A DNA stretch of 64,000 nt from Dokdonia sp. Hel_I_53. GTDB taxonomy: Bacteria > Bacteroidota > Bacteroidia > Flavobacteriales > Flavobacteriaceae. The notes under the pieces are model-generated. The model saw only the letters and a program-made list of their open reading frames with translations, made no database searches and was not told where the DNA came from. A program made the translations under genes and the position numbers. The stretch spans positions 625,001-689,000 of the forward strand of contig NZ_VISL01000001.1 of NCBI RefSeq assembly GCF_007827465.1. Reading direction: 5' to 3'. Each line of letters opens with the position of its first letter. The first letter of the stretch is position 1. This document shows positions 1 to 7,938 of the stretch, one piece after another.

Positions 1-1576
1 ATACGGGGAAATCTGGCTTGCGCTTTTCAATCCAATCTTTACTGTATTTCATTGCAAGTTCAAACTCCATCAATTTATAAAGCTCGTGCACAGCTTGCTT
101 TACCTTTCCTTTATTAGAAGCTATCGCATTGTAATAAGCTGCTGCTTGTTCTCCTTCTTTTCCAGGTATGATTGTAGTCAACCCGCCAGCTTCAATATCT
201 TCTGGATCAAGTCGCATGACCTCTGTCATATAACTTGTAGCTTTTACCGGTCCTATACCATGAATAAATGTAAAGAAGCGCATCCAAGCAATTTCATCTA
301 AAGGATTATTGATAACCCGCATCACAGCTACTACATCTTTAATATGCGCTGCTTCTAAAAATTTTCTACCGCCAAAAGTTTGATAGGGAATCTTTTTCTG
401 TAAAAAAACAGCCTGCAATGGTCTTGTATAATACTGTGATCTGCTTAGAATTAAAAAATCTGAAAATGAGTTTCCACCCTCTGTAAATGCTTCAAGAATT
501 TTCGTGGCTATATAGTTTGCTTCTTGGAACTGGTTATCCACATTGACGATGATGGGTTTGTTTCCTACACCACGACTGGCGATTAATTTTTTATTGTACT
601 GGATGGGAGATGACTCTAATAGCCAATTGGAAACATCTAGAATTTCTTGAGTTGATCTATAATTTTTATCTAACACCTTTACTTCTGCATCTGCTACCCG
701 TTCTTTAAAAAGATGCACGTTTTTAAAATCTGCACCCCTAAAACTATAAATAGACTGCGCATCATCACCTACACAGAACAAACTACAAATATATTCAAAT
801 GGTTTAAGGAGATACCATTGTAATGGGTTCGTATCCTGCATCTCATCTATAAGAATGTGCTGGTAAACACCAGAGAGCAACTTTCTTGCAGCTTCATCTT
901 TGTTAAGCCTATTGGCTACAACTAAGAGTAAATCATCATAATCTAAGTACTGCTGTCTTTTTTTCTGTGTTTGGTATTCTTTAATTAAGTGTTCTAGCTG
1001 TGGTCTCAATGTGGCAATTTCCTCCGTAGTTTGAGGATCATCTTTGCCCTTAAAAAGTATTTTTCGAATGGTATCCGTTAGGTTTGATCGCGTATTTCTC
1101 GCAAATGAAAATACATCTAGAATCTGCTGTGGCTTTATCCGCACCTTACCGTATTCCTCATTGGCTGTTCCGCAGGCCATCTTCATTAAACTCAGTTGAT
1201 CATCAGGATCAATAACCGTATAGTTTGCGGCACCAAAGAGATTTGGGAATTTGGTTATTAACTGATTACACCAACTGTGAAAGGTACTTCCGTTAAGCGC
1301 ACGTGTATCATAATCTGACAAGCCCGCTTTTACACGCTCCACAATTTCATTTGCAGCTCTCTTGGTGAAGGTTAAAATTTGGATTTGATCTGCGGGAACT
1401 CCAGAGTTAATTAAAAATTCCGCTCTGCCTACAATAGTTTTTGTTTTCCCAGTACCTGCTCCAGCAAGAAGCAATAAGTGCTTTCCAGAAAACTCAATCG
1501 CCTCCCGTTGTTTTGTGTTGTAATTCTCCAAAATTATAGCGGTAATTTTTACTTCAAATATAGGAATTAATTCCAT
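1..1576 (-). CDS. UvrD/PcrA/Rep-type ATP-dependent DNA helicase (C-terminal part off the window)
   Basis: Superfamily 1A helicase, which unwinds DNA using ATP in repair or replication restart. About 525 codons are present; family members run to 650-750 residues, so the missing part lies left of position 1. Reading the minus strand I see Walker A GAGTGKTK near residue 36, motif Ia FTKRAANE, Walker B LIDEMQDTN (DEMQD rather than the common DEFQD), motif III GDDAQSIYSFRG and motif IV DKNYRST, in the normal order. The start is uncertain. ATG at 1576 gives a 15-residue extension before the usual N-terminus; TTG at 1531 gives MENYNTKQREAIEF, closer to the family. Two TAnnTTTG boxes (1562-1555 and 1536-1529, minus strand) lie inside the extension and favour the TTG. 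Divergent from the GIY-YIG gene. Function certain at family level; UvrD, PcrA and Rep cannot be told apart here. Confidence 0.93.
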   Translation of the reverse strand, partial: MELIPIFEVKITAIILENYNTKQREAIEFSGKHLLLLAGAGTGKTKTIVGRAEFLINSGVPADQIQILTFTKRAANEIVERVKAGLSDYDTRALNGSTFHSWCNQLITKFPNLFGAANYTVIDPDDQLSLMKMACGTANEEYGKVRIKPQQILDVFSFARNTRSNLTDTIRKILFKGKDDPQTTEEIATLRPQLEHLIKEYQTQKKRQQYLDYDDLLLVVANRLNKDEAARKLLSGVYQHILIDEMQDTNPLQWYLLKPFEYICSLFCVGDDAQSIYSFRGADFKNVHLFKERVADAEVKVLDKNYRSTQEILDVSNWLLESSPIQYNKKLIASRGVGNKPIIVNVDNQFQEANYIATKILEAFTEGGNSFSDFLILSRSQYYTRPLQAVFLQKKIPYQTFGGRKFLEAAHIKDVVAVMRVINNPLDEIAWMRFFTFIHGIGPVKATSYMTEVMRLDPEDIEAGGLTTIIPGKEGEQAAAYYNAIASNKGKVKQAVHELYKLMEFELAMKYSKDWIEKRKPDFPV

Positions 1577-1583
1577 AATTTTG
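1576..1583 (+). promoter_or_regulatory. Bacteroidota-type -7 promoter box for the GIY-YIG gene
   Basis: TAATTTTG fits the TAnnTTTG box used by the Bacteroidota primary sigma factor and ends 19 bases before the ATG at 1603. A TTC 20 bases upstream is only a weak -33 element. It overlaps the possible ATG of the divergent helicase, so the two genes share a very tight divergent promoter region. Confidence 0.5.
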
Positions 1584-1602
1584 GAATTTATCCCAAATCC
1601 CA

Positions 1603-2919
1603 ATGCACACTAAAGTCTATATAGATCTTCTAGGCAGCTCAAATAATTTGAAGATATCCAGTATTGTCGCACTATCCTTAACTATTGTGGATAGCTCAGA
1701 AAATGTAACCACCCACAACTATATTTTCAAACCACTCAACGTGCTTACTACAGCCCAAGAACTCAAAACTGGCTATTCAAATGGAGCACTAAGAAAGCAC
1801 CCTCCATTTATTGAGAAAGCAGAAGAAATACTAGCGCATAGTATTTCTAGTGAGCTACACTTTTATGATATGCAAGCAGAAAGATTGTGGCGAAAAGTAC
1901 TTCGGGAGATTGGCTATCCTATGTATAAAAGCGATACAGTACTGGAGAAGCAATTAAAGGTTTTGAAGTCTGATTTATACGGCCTTACACTACCCGAGTT
2001 GGCTTTGGCATTTAATTTTGAAGGAACTATCAATTCCAAGGGTCACAATTCATTACCGCTTTATCATTGCTATGAGAATATTGGGTATTCCGCTTTCGCG
2101 AAAGCAAAAAAAGAAAAATCACCTAGTAACGACCAACAACTACCCTCATCTCCTGGAGTGTACTATTTCACTAACGCTGACGGAGAAATCATTTATGTGG
2201 GAAAAGCCATCAATATTAGAAAACGCGTAAAGTCTCACTTCTCAAGCAAGCTATCTTTTGAGAAAGAGTTATGCAATGCTACCGATAAAGTGACCTATGA
2301 AGAGACCGGAAACGAATTAATTGCGCTACTAAAAGAGTCTCAAGAGATCTATGCCTTGCAGCCTAAATATAATACCCAGCAGACGGAGGACATCAATCCT
2401 TGGGTGATTGTAAAGAAGGTAGATGCAAAAGGTGTTGTGCGATTAAAGCCAGAAGAAAAATCTTATGATGATTTTGAACACCGCATTACGTTTAACCGAG
2501 CTTCTGTATTGCAAAAATTAAAACTCTTGCAAGTGCTGCATAGCCTATGCCCACGATTTATAGGTGTAGAACGTATAGCAGGGAGTTGTTCCAATCCTAA
2601 ATGTCTAGGTGTTTGTCGGGGTGAAGAAGACCTAGACCAATACAACGCCAGGGCTGAAAAAGCATTTCAAGAATTGAATGAAAAGGTAGCATCGTATTAC
2701 CTAAGACTAAAAGGCCGACATACAGGTGAAAGCGCGTTTATTCTTGTTAAAGATAATTTGTATTGTGGTTATGGCTTTATAGAAAACCACGAGGTCATTA
2801 GTTCTATTGAGGATTTAGAAGCTTTTCTAATTAAACAACCACATACTTATTATAGTAGTAGAAGTATTTTAAATTACTTAGGCAAACGTGGTGTGGAGAA
2901 GGTTAATTTTAAATTTTGA
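1603..2919 (+). CDS. GIY-YIG endonuclease-domain protein with degenerate DnaQ-like N-terminal domain
   Basis: 438 residues. The C-terminal half is a UvrC/Cho-like GIY-YIG nuclease: PGVYYFTNADGEIIYVGKA near residues 184-203, an Arg a few residues on (IRKRV), and the Glu-bearing ETGNELIALLKE helix. A Cys-containing stretch (CPRF...C..PKC.GVC) follows. The N-terminal ~160 residues align in layout with the exonuclease domain of the paralogue at 20513-21904, but the acidic catalytic residues are gone: the first motif reads IDLLGSS instead of DVETTG, and the last reads GHNSLPLYH instead of HRAEGDTDAT. I infer a non-catalytic exonuclease fold joined to a live GIY-YIG nuclease. One copy of the genome palindrome (2091-2105) is read in frame as AFAKA exactly in the linker between the two domains. 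Probable role in DNA repair; substrate unknown. Confidence 0.88.
   Translation: MHTKVYIDLLGSSNNLKISSIVALSLTIVDSSENVTTHNYIFKPLNVLTTAQELKTGYSNGALRKHPPFIEKAEEILAHSISSELHFYDMQAERLWRKVLREIGYPMYKSDTVLEKQLKVLKSDLYGLTLPELALAFNFEGTINSKGHNSLPLYHCYENIGYSAFAKAKKEKSPSNDQQLPSSPGVYYFTNADGEIIYVGKAINIRKRVKSHFSSKLSFEKELCNATDKVTYEETGNELIALLKESQEIYALQPKYNTQQTEDINPWVIVKKVDAKGVVRLKPEEKSYDDFEHRITFNRASVLQKLKLLQVLHSLCPRFIGVERIAGSCSNPKCLGVCRGEEDLDQYNARAEKAFQELNEKVASYYLRLKGRHTGESAFILVKDNLYCGYGFIENHEVISSIEDLEAFLIKQPHTYYSSRSILNYLGKRGVEKVNFKF
2091..2105. repeat. Iterated palindrome, copy 1 (in CDS)
   Basis: Exact core GCTTTCGCGAAAGC at 2092-2105 with a leading C. It is read as Ala-Phe-Ala-Lys-Ala in the linker of the GIY-YIG protein, just before a Lys-rich stretch. 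Confidence 0.95.
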
Positions 2920-3197
2920 TTAGCGTAGTTGTTGTCATCAGTTTCTGATAAAGTGCTTATAAATTCCCCAAGTTTGTTTTAGCATTTTTATTATTTCTAT
3001 ATTTAGAATCCTTTAGTAGTTGGGAGCTAAGGATTTATTATTTAGTTTTCACTATTATAAACAAGCTGTTGTAGTGCATTTGAAACAGACAAATTCAACA
3101 ATAAATAGAACTTTTAATACTCCGATTGGACAAGTTCTTTGTGGACTAAGAACAGACTCCTTCTACATTAAATCTTTTGAAAGGAAAGAGTATAAAA

Positions 3198-3728
3198 ATG
3201 GAAAGTCAGTTTTCTATAAAAACCAAAGGGTACAGAATTGAATTGATTGAATACAAAATGAAACAACCGCTATATAATGGTGAGAGTGTTGAAGATTCAT
3301 ATGGTTGGATTTGGAGAATAGAGAAAATCCAACAATCTAAAGAGAAGTTAAAATTAAGTTGTGTCTTAACCGACTATCCTGACAAAGTTGATTTTGTCAA
3401 AGCTACAGGAGAACATTTGGACGCAATTGAATTCAGTAACGACGAATGGACTTTACATATCGGCACAGAAGACGGAGAAATTCTCAATTCACGAGCGAAA
3501 TCAAATGATTGGTTTCCAAAGCGACTTGAAAACAAAGTTGACTTCTATCAATCAATCACAAAAATGTTGAAAGAAGGATTTGAAACAGAAATCCCTGAAC
3601 TGAACATTGGAGAAGAAATCCATATTCAATATTTGACAGCATATGACAAGAAAAATGCAAAATCTATTAATACTTGGCTAGCGGTTGACCAATTCAAACG
3701 ACAACTTGAAAATTGGATTGGACTTTAG
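3198..3728 (+). CDS. Hypothetical protein, 176 aa
   Basis: I do not recognise this protein. It is soluble, acidic and Lys/Glu rich, with no signal peptide or membrane segment, and reads like a mixed alpha/beta cytoplasmic protein (several Trp, for example GWIWRIEKI near residue 38). I chose ATG 3198 because a purine-rich AAAGGAAAGAG lies 8 bases upstream; an in-frame TTG at 3177 is the alternative. The gene sits between the GIY-YIG gene and a truncated oxidoreductase, and the 80 bases behind it (3729-3811) are slightly richer in G+C and unlike either neighbour, which suggests it arrived by insertion. The 278 bases before it (2920-3197) hold no gene I can support. Confidence 0.6.
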   Translation: MESQFSIKTKGYRIELIEYKMKQPLYNGESVEDSYGWIWRIEKIQQSKEKLKLSCVLTDYPDKVDFVKATGEHLDAIEFSNDEWTLHIGTEDGEILNSRAKSNDWFPKRLENKVDFYQSITKMLKEGFETEIPELNIGEEIHIQYLTAYDKKNAKSINTWLAVDQFKRQLENWIGL

Positions 3729-3811
3729 TAAGAAAGAAAGAACGCACTACAGCAAAATCTACACGCAATTAGCTTGCAGGACACTGCGCATAGCCAAACC
3801 GTGGCAGTCTG

Positions 3812-4228
3812 ATTAATTACAACACTACATCAAATATGAAAGCAGCACTTAAAGAAGCCTGTCCTAACGGAATAGATGTGTATTATGACAATGTAGGAGG
3901 AGAAACTGCAGAGGCTGTGATGTATTTAATTAATAAAAATGCACGTATAATTAATTGCGGAGCTATTTCCATGTATAATGATAAGAAAATGCCTCAATTA
4001 GATGCCGTACAACCTTTTCTAGTACGTAAAAGTGCGTTAATGCAAGGGTTTATAGTATCTAATTATCAAGATGAATTTGGTAAAGGTATGCAGCAATTAG
4101 GACAATGGTTAAAGGAAGGTAAACTTACTTATAAACAAACCATAGTAGAGGGTTTTGAAAACATCCCTCAAGCGTTCTTAGATTTATTTACGGGTGAAAA
4201 TGTGGGTAAAATGATTGTAAAAGTATAA
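3812..4228 (+). pseudogene. 5'-truncated NADP-dependent oxidoreductase (MDR family)
   Basis: The reading frame from 3836 encodes only the C-terminal ~130 residues of a medium-chain dehydrogenase/reductase of the YfmJ / leukotriene-B4-dehydrogenase group, usually about 330 residues. Recognisable are DVYYDNVGGE, the glycine-containing start of the strand after the nucleotide-binding motif, MQGFIVSNY, GKLTYKQTIVEGFENIPQAF and the terminal GENVGKMIVKV. Family-like sequence continues in frame upstream of the ATG (INYNTTSNMKAAL), back to about 3812, where it stops abruptly against unrelated DNA. The N-terminal catalytic domain and most of the cofactor-binding motif are absent, so the product cannot be an active enzyme. 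I infer a deletion or insertion break near 3810. The open frame itself is undamaged. Confidence 0.8.
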
Positions 4229-4291
4229 CTGCTCACCTATTGAATTTTTAGGAATACGTTCATAGTGACGTATCCCTTTTTTAGTGCTAAT

Positions 4292-5545
4292 TTATTTCAA
4301 AAGTCCTTCAGTTTTTTCAATAACAGCTTCTGCGGCACGTTCACCAGATTGCATGGCTGCATTAAGTGAAGTATTTAATGTGTGATCACCGGCTACAAAA
4401 ACACGACTTGTAAGTTGCATTTCTGATGGGTGACAGTCATTCTTTAAGTTATCTAACTTTGGAAGCGCTTTTTTAATGCTGTAATGCTTTAAAAATTGGG
4501 CTCCTACAATATTACAGTAGGTACTCAGCTCTGCTTTTATAGTGGCAATAAGTCCTTGATCGCTTAAGTCATGGTCTTTGACCACAGTTACAGAAAGTAG
4601 CTCTTTCTTGCCTTTTTGTGCAACGTCTAAAGTGTTAAGATAAAAAAGGTTATTAATAAGTGCATTTTCATCTGCCACTAGACTAATGAGTGGTTTAGAG
4701 TCTTTAGGGGCATCAACTTCAAAATATAGTGTATCACAAGACTTCCAAGATAGTCCTTGTCCTCTTAAATTAGGAACCATCGGGCTAGGTGCTGTTGCAA
4801 TTATTGTGTAGTCTGTTTCTAAGTCCGTTCCATTGTCCAATGTGATTTTAGTATCAACTATGGAAGTGACTTTCGTGTCAAATAAAAATTGAGTTTGTTT
4901 TAAAGAATCTTTTAATTGTTTTGGAATTGATTCCATACCGGCTTTAGGAAGAGTAGCCATACCTTCTCCAAACATTTTATATACAAACTCAAACATTCTG
5001 CTAGAGGTAGATAATTCTGGCTCTAAAAAGATGCCAGCAAAGAATGGTTTAAAGAATTCACTGTTCATTTGCACACTAAATCCTCTTTCTCTCAGATATT
5101 CTATGGTAGTCAGTTCTGGTGATTCAAAAATTTCTGAAATTGACTTCTTTTTTAAATCTTTTGCTAGCTTTAATATTTTAAACTTATCACCAATAGTACC
5201 AACAGATGAACGTAACGTAGGGAAGGCTAATTTAAGACTACGCGTGGGATCACCAAGAATTTGTGATTTTCTATTCTTAAAAATTTTGGCTCCAGGTAAA
5301 AACTTTTGAAGTTCTAATTTTTCATAGTCTAAATACTTTTTGGCTAATGGATAAGCCTCTAACAATACTTGAAACCCATGATCTAATTGGTAGCCTTCAA
5401 CAATATCAGTTTTTACTCTACCTCCTACTCGATCGCTTGCTTCTATGATTGTGGGTTTATACCCTTTATCTTCAAGTACTTTTGCGGCAATAAGACCGCT
5501 TATACCAGCGCCTATAATGTGGATTTTTGGGTTTTGCTTACTCAT
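4292..5545 (-). CDS. FAD-dependent amine oxidase / phytoene-desaturase-like oxidoreductase
   Basis: 417 residues. The N-terminus carries the dinucleotide-binding motif IHIIGAGISGLIAA (residues ~8-21), followed by the adenine-ribose Glu (IIEASDRVGGRV) typical of flavin amine oxidases, protoporphyrinogen oxidases and carotenoid desaturases. Near the C-terminus VFVAGDHTLNTSLNAAMQSG matches the second FAD-contact motif of the family. No signal peptide. Bacteroidota carry many such single-copy enzymes of unknown substrate; nothing nearby (no crt genes) points to carotenoid synthesis, so I leave the substrate open. It stands upstream of tamB-tamL in minus-strand order only by position; a palindrome copy (5610-5625) separates it from the tamL stop. 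Confidence 0.85.
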   Translation of the reverse strand: MSKQNPKIHIIGAGISGLIAAKVLEDKGYKPTIIEASDRVGGRVKTDIVEGYQLDHGFQVLLEAYPLAKKYLDYEKLELQKFLPGAKIFKNRKSQILGDPTRSLKLAFPTLRSSVGTIGDKFKILKLAKDLKKKSISEIFESPELTTIEYLRERGFSVQMNSEFFKPFFAGIFLEPELSTSSRMFEFVYKMFGEGMATLPKAGMESIPKQLKDSLKQTQFLFDTKVTSIVDTKITLDNGTDLETDYTIIATAPSPMVPNLRGQGLSWKSCDTLYFEVDAPKDSKPLISLVADENALINNLFYLNTLDVAQKGKKELLSVTVVKDHDLSDQGLIATIKAELSTYCNIVGAQFLKHYSIKKALPKLDNLKNDCHPSEMQLTSRVFVAGDHTLNTSLNAAMQSGERAAEAVIEKTEGLLK

Positions 5546-5609
5546 AATTTCTTTACAGTCAGATCGAAATGGTTTGTTTTTAAATCAATATGTATTATTT
5601 ATAGGTGTA

Positions 5610-5625
5610 CGCTTTCGCGAAAGCG
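5610..5625. repeat. Iterated palindrome, copy 2 (intergenic)
   Basis: CGCTTTCGCGAAAGCG, with the dyad extended by one more pair-like flank (GTAC...GCAC). It ends two bases after the stop codon of tamL (minus strand). No T-run follows, so it is not a typical terminator. Confidence 0.95.
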
Positions 5626-5627
5626 CA

Positions 5628-7937
5628 CTAGAAAGGATAACCGATAGCAAAATTTAATAAAGGTTCATCAATTTTAAAATCCCAACGCTCACCTTCTTCT
5701 AACGAAGGATCATGAAAAGGAGCAGCCAAATCAAAACGGATCACAAAACCTTGTACATCTACCCGTAGGCCAAAACCTCCACCTATACCCAATTCACTCA
5801 TAAAACTGGAGGTAAATTCATCGCCATCTAGTTCTGGATTATCTTCGCTATTCCAAATATTCCCAGCATCTACAAAGAAAGCACCCTTTACAAAACCAAA
5901 AATTGGGAAGCGATACTCTGCATTTGCTTCTAAACGTAAATTCCCTATTTGATCAAAAAATGTATTTTGAGTATCACCACCATCTGAAGTTCCAGGGCCT
6001 AAAGAGCGTATTCTAAATGCTCTCACACTATAAGGACCCCCTGCATAGTATTGTTTTACAAAAGGTAAAATATCTGAATTCCCATAGGCATATCCATACC
6101 CCGCAAATAGTCTAGTTGCAATTTTTTGATCTTTGTTTCGGCCAAAATTAAAATGATACCTAGCATCGACATCCAGTTTTGCAAATTGAGCATATTCGAG
6201 TCCTAAAAAAGCTTTGCCGTTTGTTTGACCAGCATCTGTTATTATATCATCTTCAGATGACTCCACATCTTTTCCAAAGAGGCTTACGGTATTACCAGCA
6301 ATTTCAAATCCTGCATTTAAGAAAAATTGATGTGTCGAATTTGAGTTCACCATTCCGTTATAGGTGAAATTATAAGTACTACCCGCGATAAATTGCTTTT
6401 GAAAACTTCTTTTGAGAAATGTATTTTCTCGTAATATAGTTTCAAATTCACTCGTAGTATTAGATAATCGTGTATAGCTTATAGAAATTGGGTTAAATCG
6501 ATGTGTTACAAATTTGTTTGAATCCCAACTGTATCCAAAACCTGCATTTCCAGATAATAAAGTGTATAGTTTACTACGATTTAAATAATCTACTCCTAAA
6601 GCGGTAACTGTTTTAGGTATATTATACTTAAAAAAATCCTCATTTATTTTAACAGGAAAAAGCAGCCTTGGAAAAATGAGTTCTCCAGAAAGTCCTAGTT
6701 CGATACTACTTAGACTCTCCCCACCACCAAGTTGCACCTCATACCCAGCAGCTCCTGTTATATTTAAAATTTCTCCTCCCTTAAAAAGATTGCGATTGGT
6801 ATAGGTTAATGCTAGACCAGGACCAGCAAAATTATTTGACTTTGTGACCGCTTGTAATTCAGCTCTAACAGCTCTTTTATTTAATGGAGATAAATAAATA
6901 TTTGCTTTAAGTATACCTAAACTATCATTGCGTAGACTGTCTATTTCTTCATACTGGATGTTTACAAATTTATAAGCACCTATAGTAGAAAGTCTTCTAG
7001 CTGTGTTACGGGAGGTATCTGGATTATAAAGCGCTCCTTCTTTTAATGTGATATATCGTGCTAAATATTTTGGTTTGAAGTAGACTTCATCCTGTATAAA
7101 ATTGAGACTGTCATATCGTATCTGGCGGCTAACTAAGGTATCAGAGAGATCGTAATCAGGATACACATTGATTTCCTTAATCTTATAAGGAACAATCACC
7201 TTCTTGGGAACACCTTTTTTTACCTTTAAATATAAATCAAAGCGTTTATTTTTATATTGATTTGTATCTACTTCAAATATTAGAAACGAAGGATTAAAAT
7301 TGTAGTAGCCCTTACGTTTTAGGTTATAATCTATACGATCTCTTTCTAGTTTTAAGTTAGAAAGATCATAGCGCATCCCTTTCTCAAATTGAGTCTTTTT
7401 AATTGAGCTTATCATCTCTCGATAGATAGGAGGCGACAATGTGTCTAGTTGATACGTCTGCATGCGATAGGGCTCCGGGATCTGAACTGTATAGGTTATG
7501 GAAGCTGTAGGGCTATTTTCGCTTTCGCGAAAGCGAGAACTTGCTACACTATAAAAAAATCCTCGGTTTTCAAGTCTATTACGAAGTAAATCTTCTACTT
7601 CATACTCAGCTACATCTGATTGATAGACCGGCTCCTCACCTATTTTCTTATTTAAAAATCTATTGATGAATCCTGGTTTCTCACGCTGAGACTTGTAATG
7701 AACGTACAGTCCTGGATACATCCCCAATATCTTGGAGTTAGGAGATGGCCGTAGTACAGATTCCAGTTCATCATTGAGCTGACTTACATTTATGATGGTA
7801 GTATCAGACTCAATTACAACTTCACCCCCTGTATAGAGTCGTTCCCCTTCAGGAATAAATTTTTCCACGCTACAAGAGGTAGAAATTCCAATTATGAGAA
7901 TTAGTATGAGATAATATGATGTTTTTTTTAACTGCAC
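5628..7937 (-). CDS. tamL: TamL: BamA/TamA-family outer-membrane lipoprotein
   Basis: 769 residues. A lipoprotein signal ends in ISTSC (Cys22), so this is the lipidated TamA variant of Bacteroidota rather than classic TamA. POTRA-like segments follow (~residues 25-370), then an Omp85 beta-barrel (~390-769) with the family's VRAFRIRSLGPG motif (the conserved VRGF/Y-R turn), GAFFVDAGNIW and the C-terminal strand ending in an aromatic residue (NFAIGYPF). Omp85 proteins insert or export proteins or lipids at the outer membrane. TamB ends two bases upstream, so the pair is translated as a coupled operon, and the two proteins are expected to span the envelope together. A palindrome copy (7520-7535) is read as RFRES in a surface-like loop of an early POTRA segment near residue 136. 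Confidence 0.9.
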   Translation of the reverse strand: MQLKKTSYYLILILIIGISTSCSVEKFIPEGERLYTGGEVVIESDTTIINVSQLNDELESVLRPSPNSKILGMYPGLYVHYKSQREKPGFINRFLNKKIGEEPVYQSDVAEYEVEDLLRNRLENRGFFYSVASSRFRESENSPTASITYTVQIPEPYRMQTYQLDTLSPPIYREMISSIKKTQFEKGMRYDLSNLKLERDRIDYNLKRKGYYNFNPSFLIFEVDTNQYKNKRFDLYLKVKKGVPKKVIVPYKIKEINVYPDYDLSDTLVSRQIRYDSLNFIQDEVYFKPKYLARYITLKEGALYNPDTSRNTARRLSTIGAYKFVNIQYEEIDSLRNDSLGILKANIYLSPLNKRAVRAELQAVTKSNNFAGPGLALTYTNRNLFKGGEILNITGAAGYEVQLGGGESLSSIELGLSGELIFPRLLFPVKINEDFFKYNIPKTVTALGVDYLNRSKLYTLLSGNAGFGYSWDSNKFVTHRFNPISISYTRLSNTTSEFETILRENTFLKRSFQKQFIAGSTYNFTYNGMVNSNSTHQFFLNAGFEIAGNTVSLFGKDVESSEDDIITDAGQTNGKAFLGLEYAQFAKLDVDARYHFNFGRNKDQKIATRLFAGYGYAYGNSDILPFVKQYYAGGPYSVRAFRIRSLGPGTSDGGDTQNTFFDQIGNLRLEANAEYRFPIFGFVKGAFFVDAGNIWNSEDNPELDGDEFTSSFMSELGIGGGFGLRVDVQGFVIRFDLAAPFHDPSLEEGERWDFKIDEPLLNFAIGYPF
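7520..7535. repeat. Iterated palindrome, copy 3 (in CDS)
   Basis: CGCTTTCGCGAAAGCG inside tamL. On the minus strand it reads Arg-Phe-Arg-Glu-Ser, the third possible frame of the element, between two predicted beta strands. Confidence 0.95.
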
Positions 7938-7938
7938 C

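Noticed and set aside
3020..3241. A 73-residue open frame (TTG start) before the orphan gene
   Set aside because: Overlaps the start of the orphan gene, no recognisable motif, weak start, no ribosome site.
3729..3811. Integron-like attC site or cassette border
   Set aside because: Short and composition differs, but I see no convincing paired boxes or recombination motif and no integrase.
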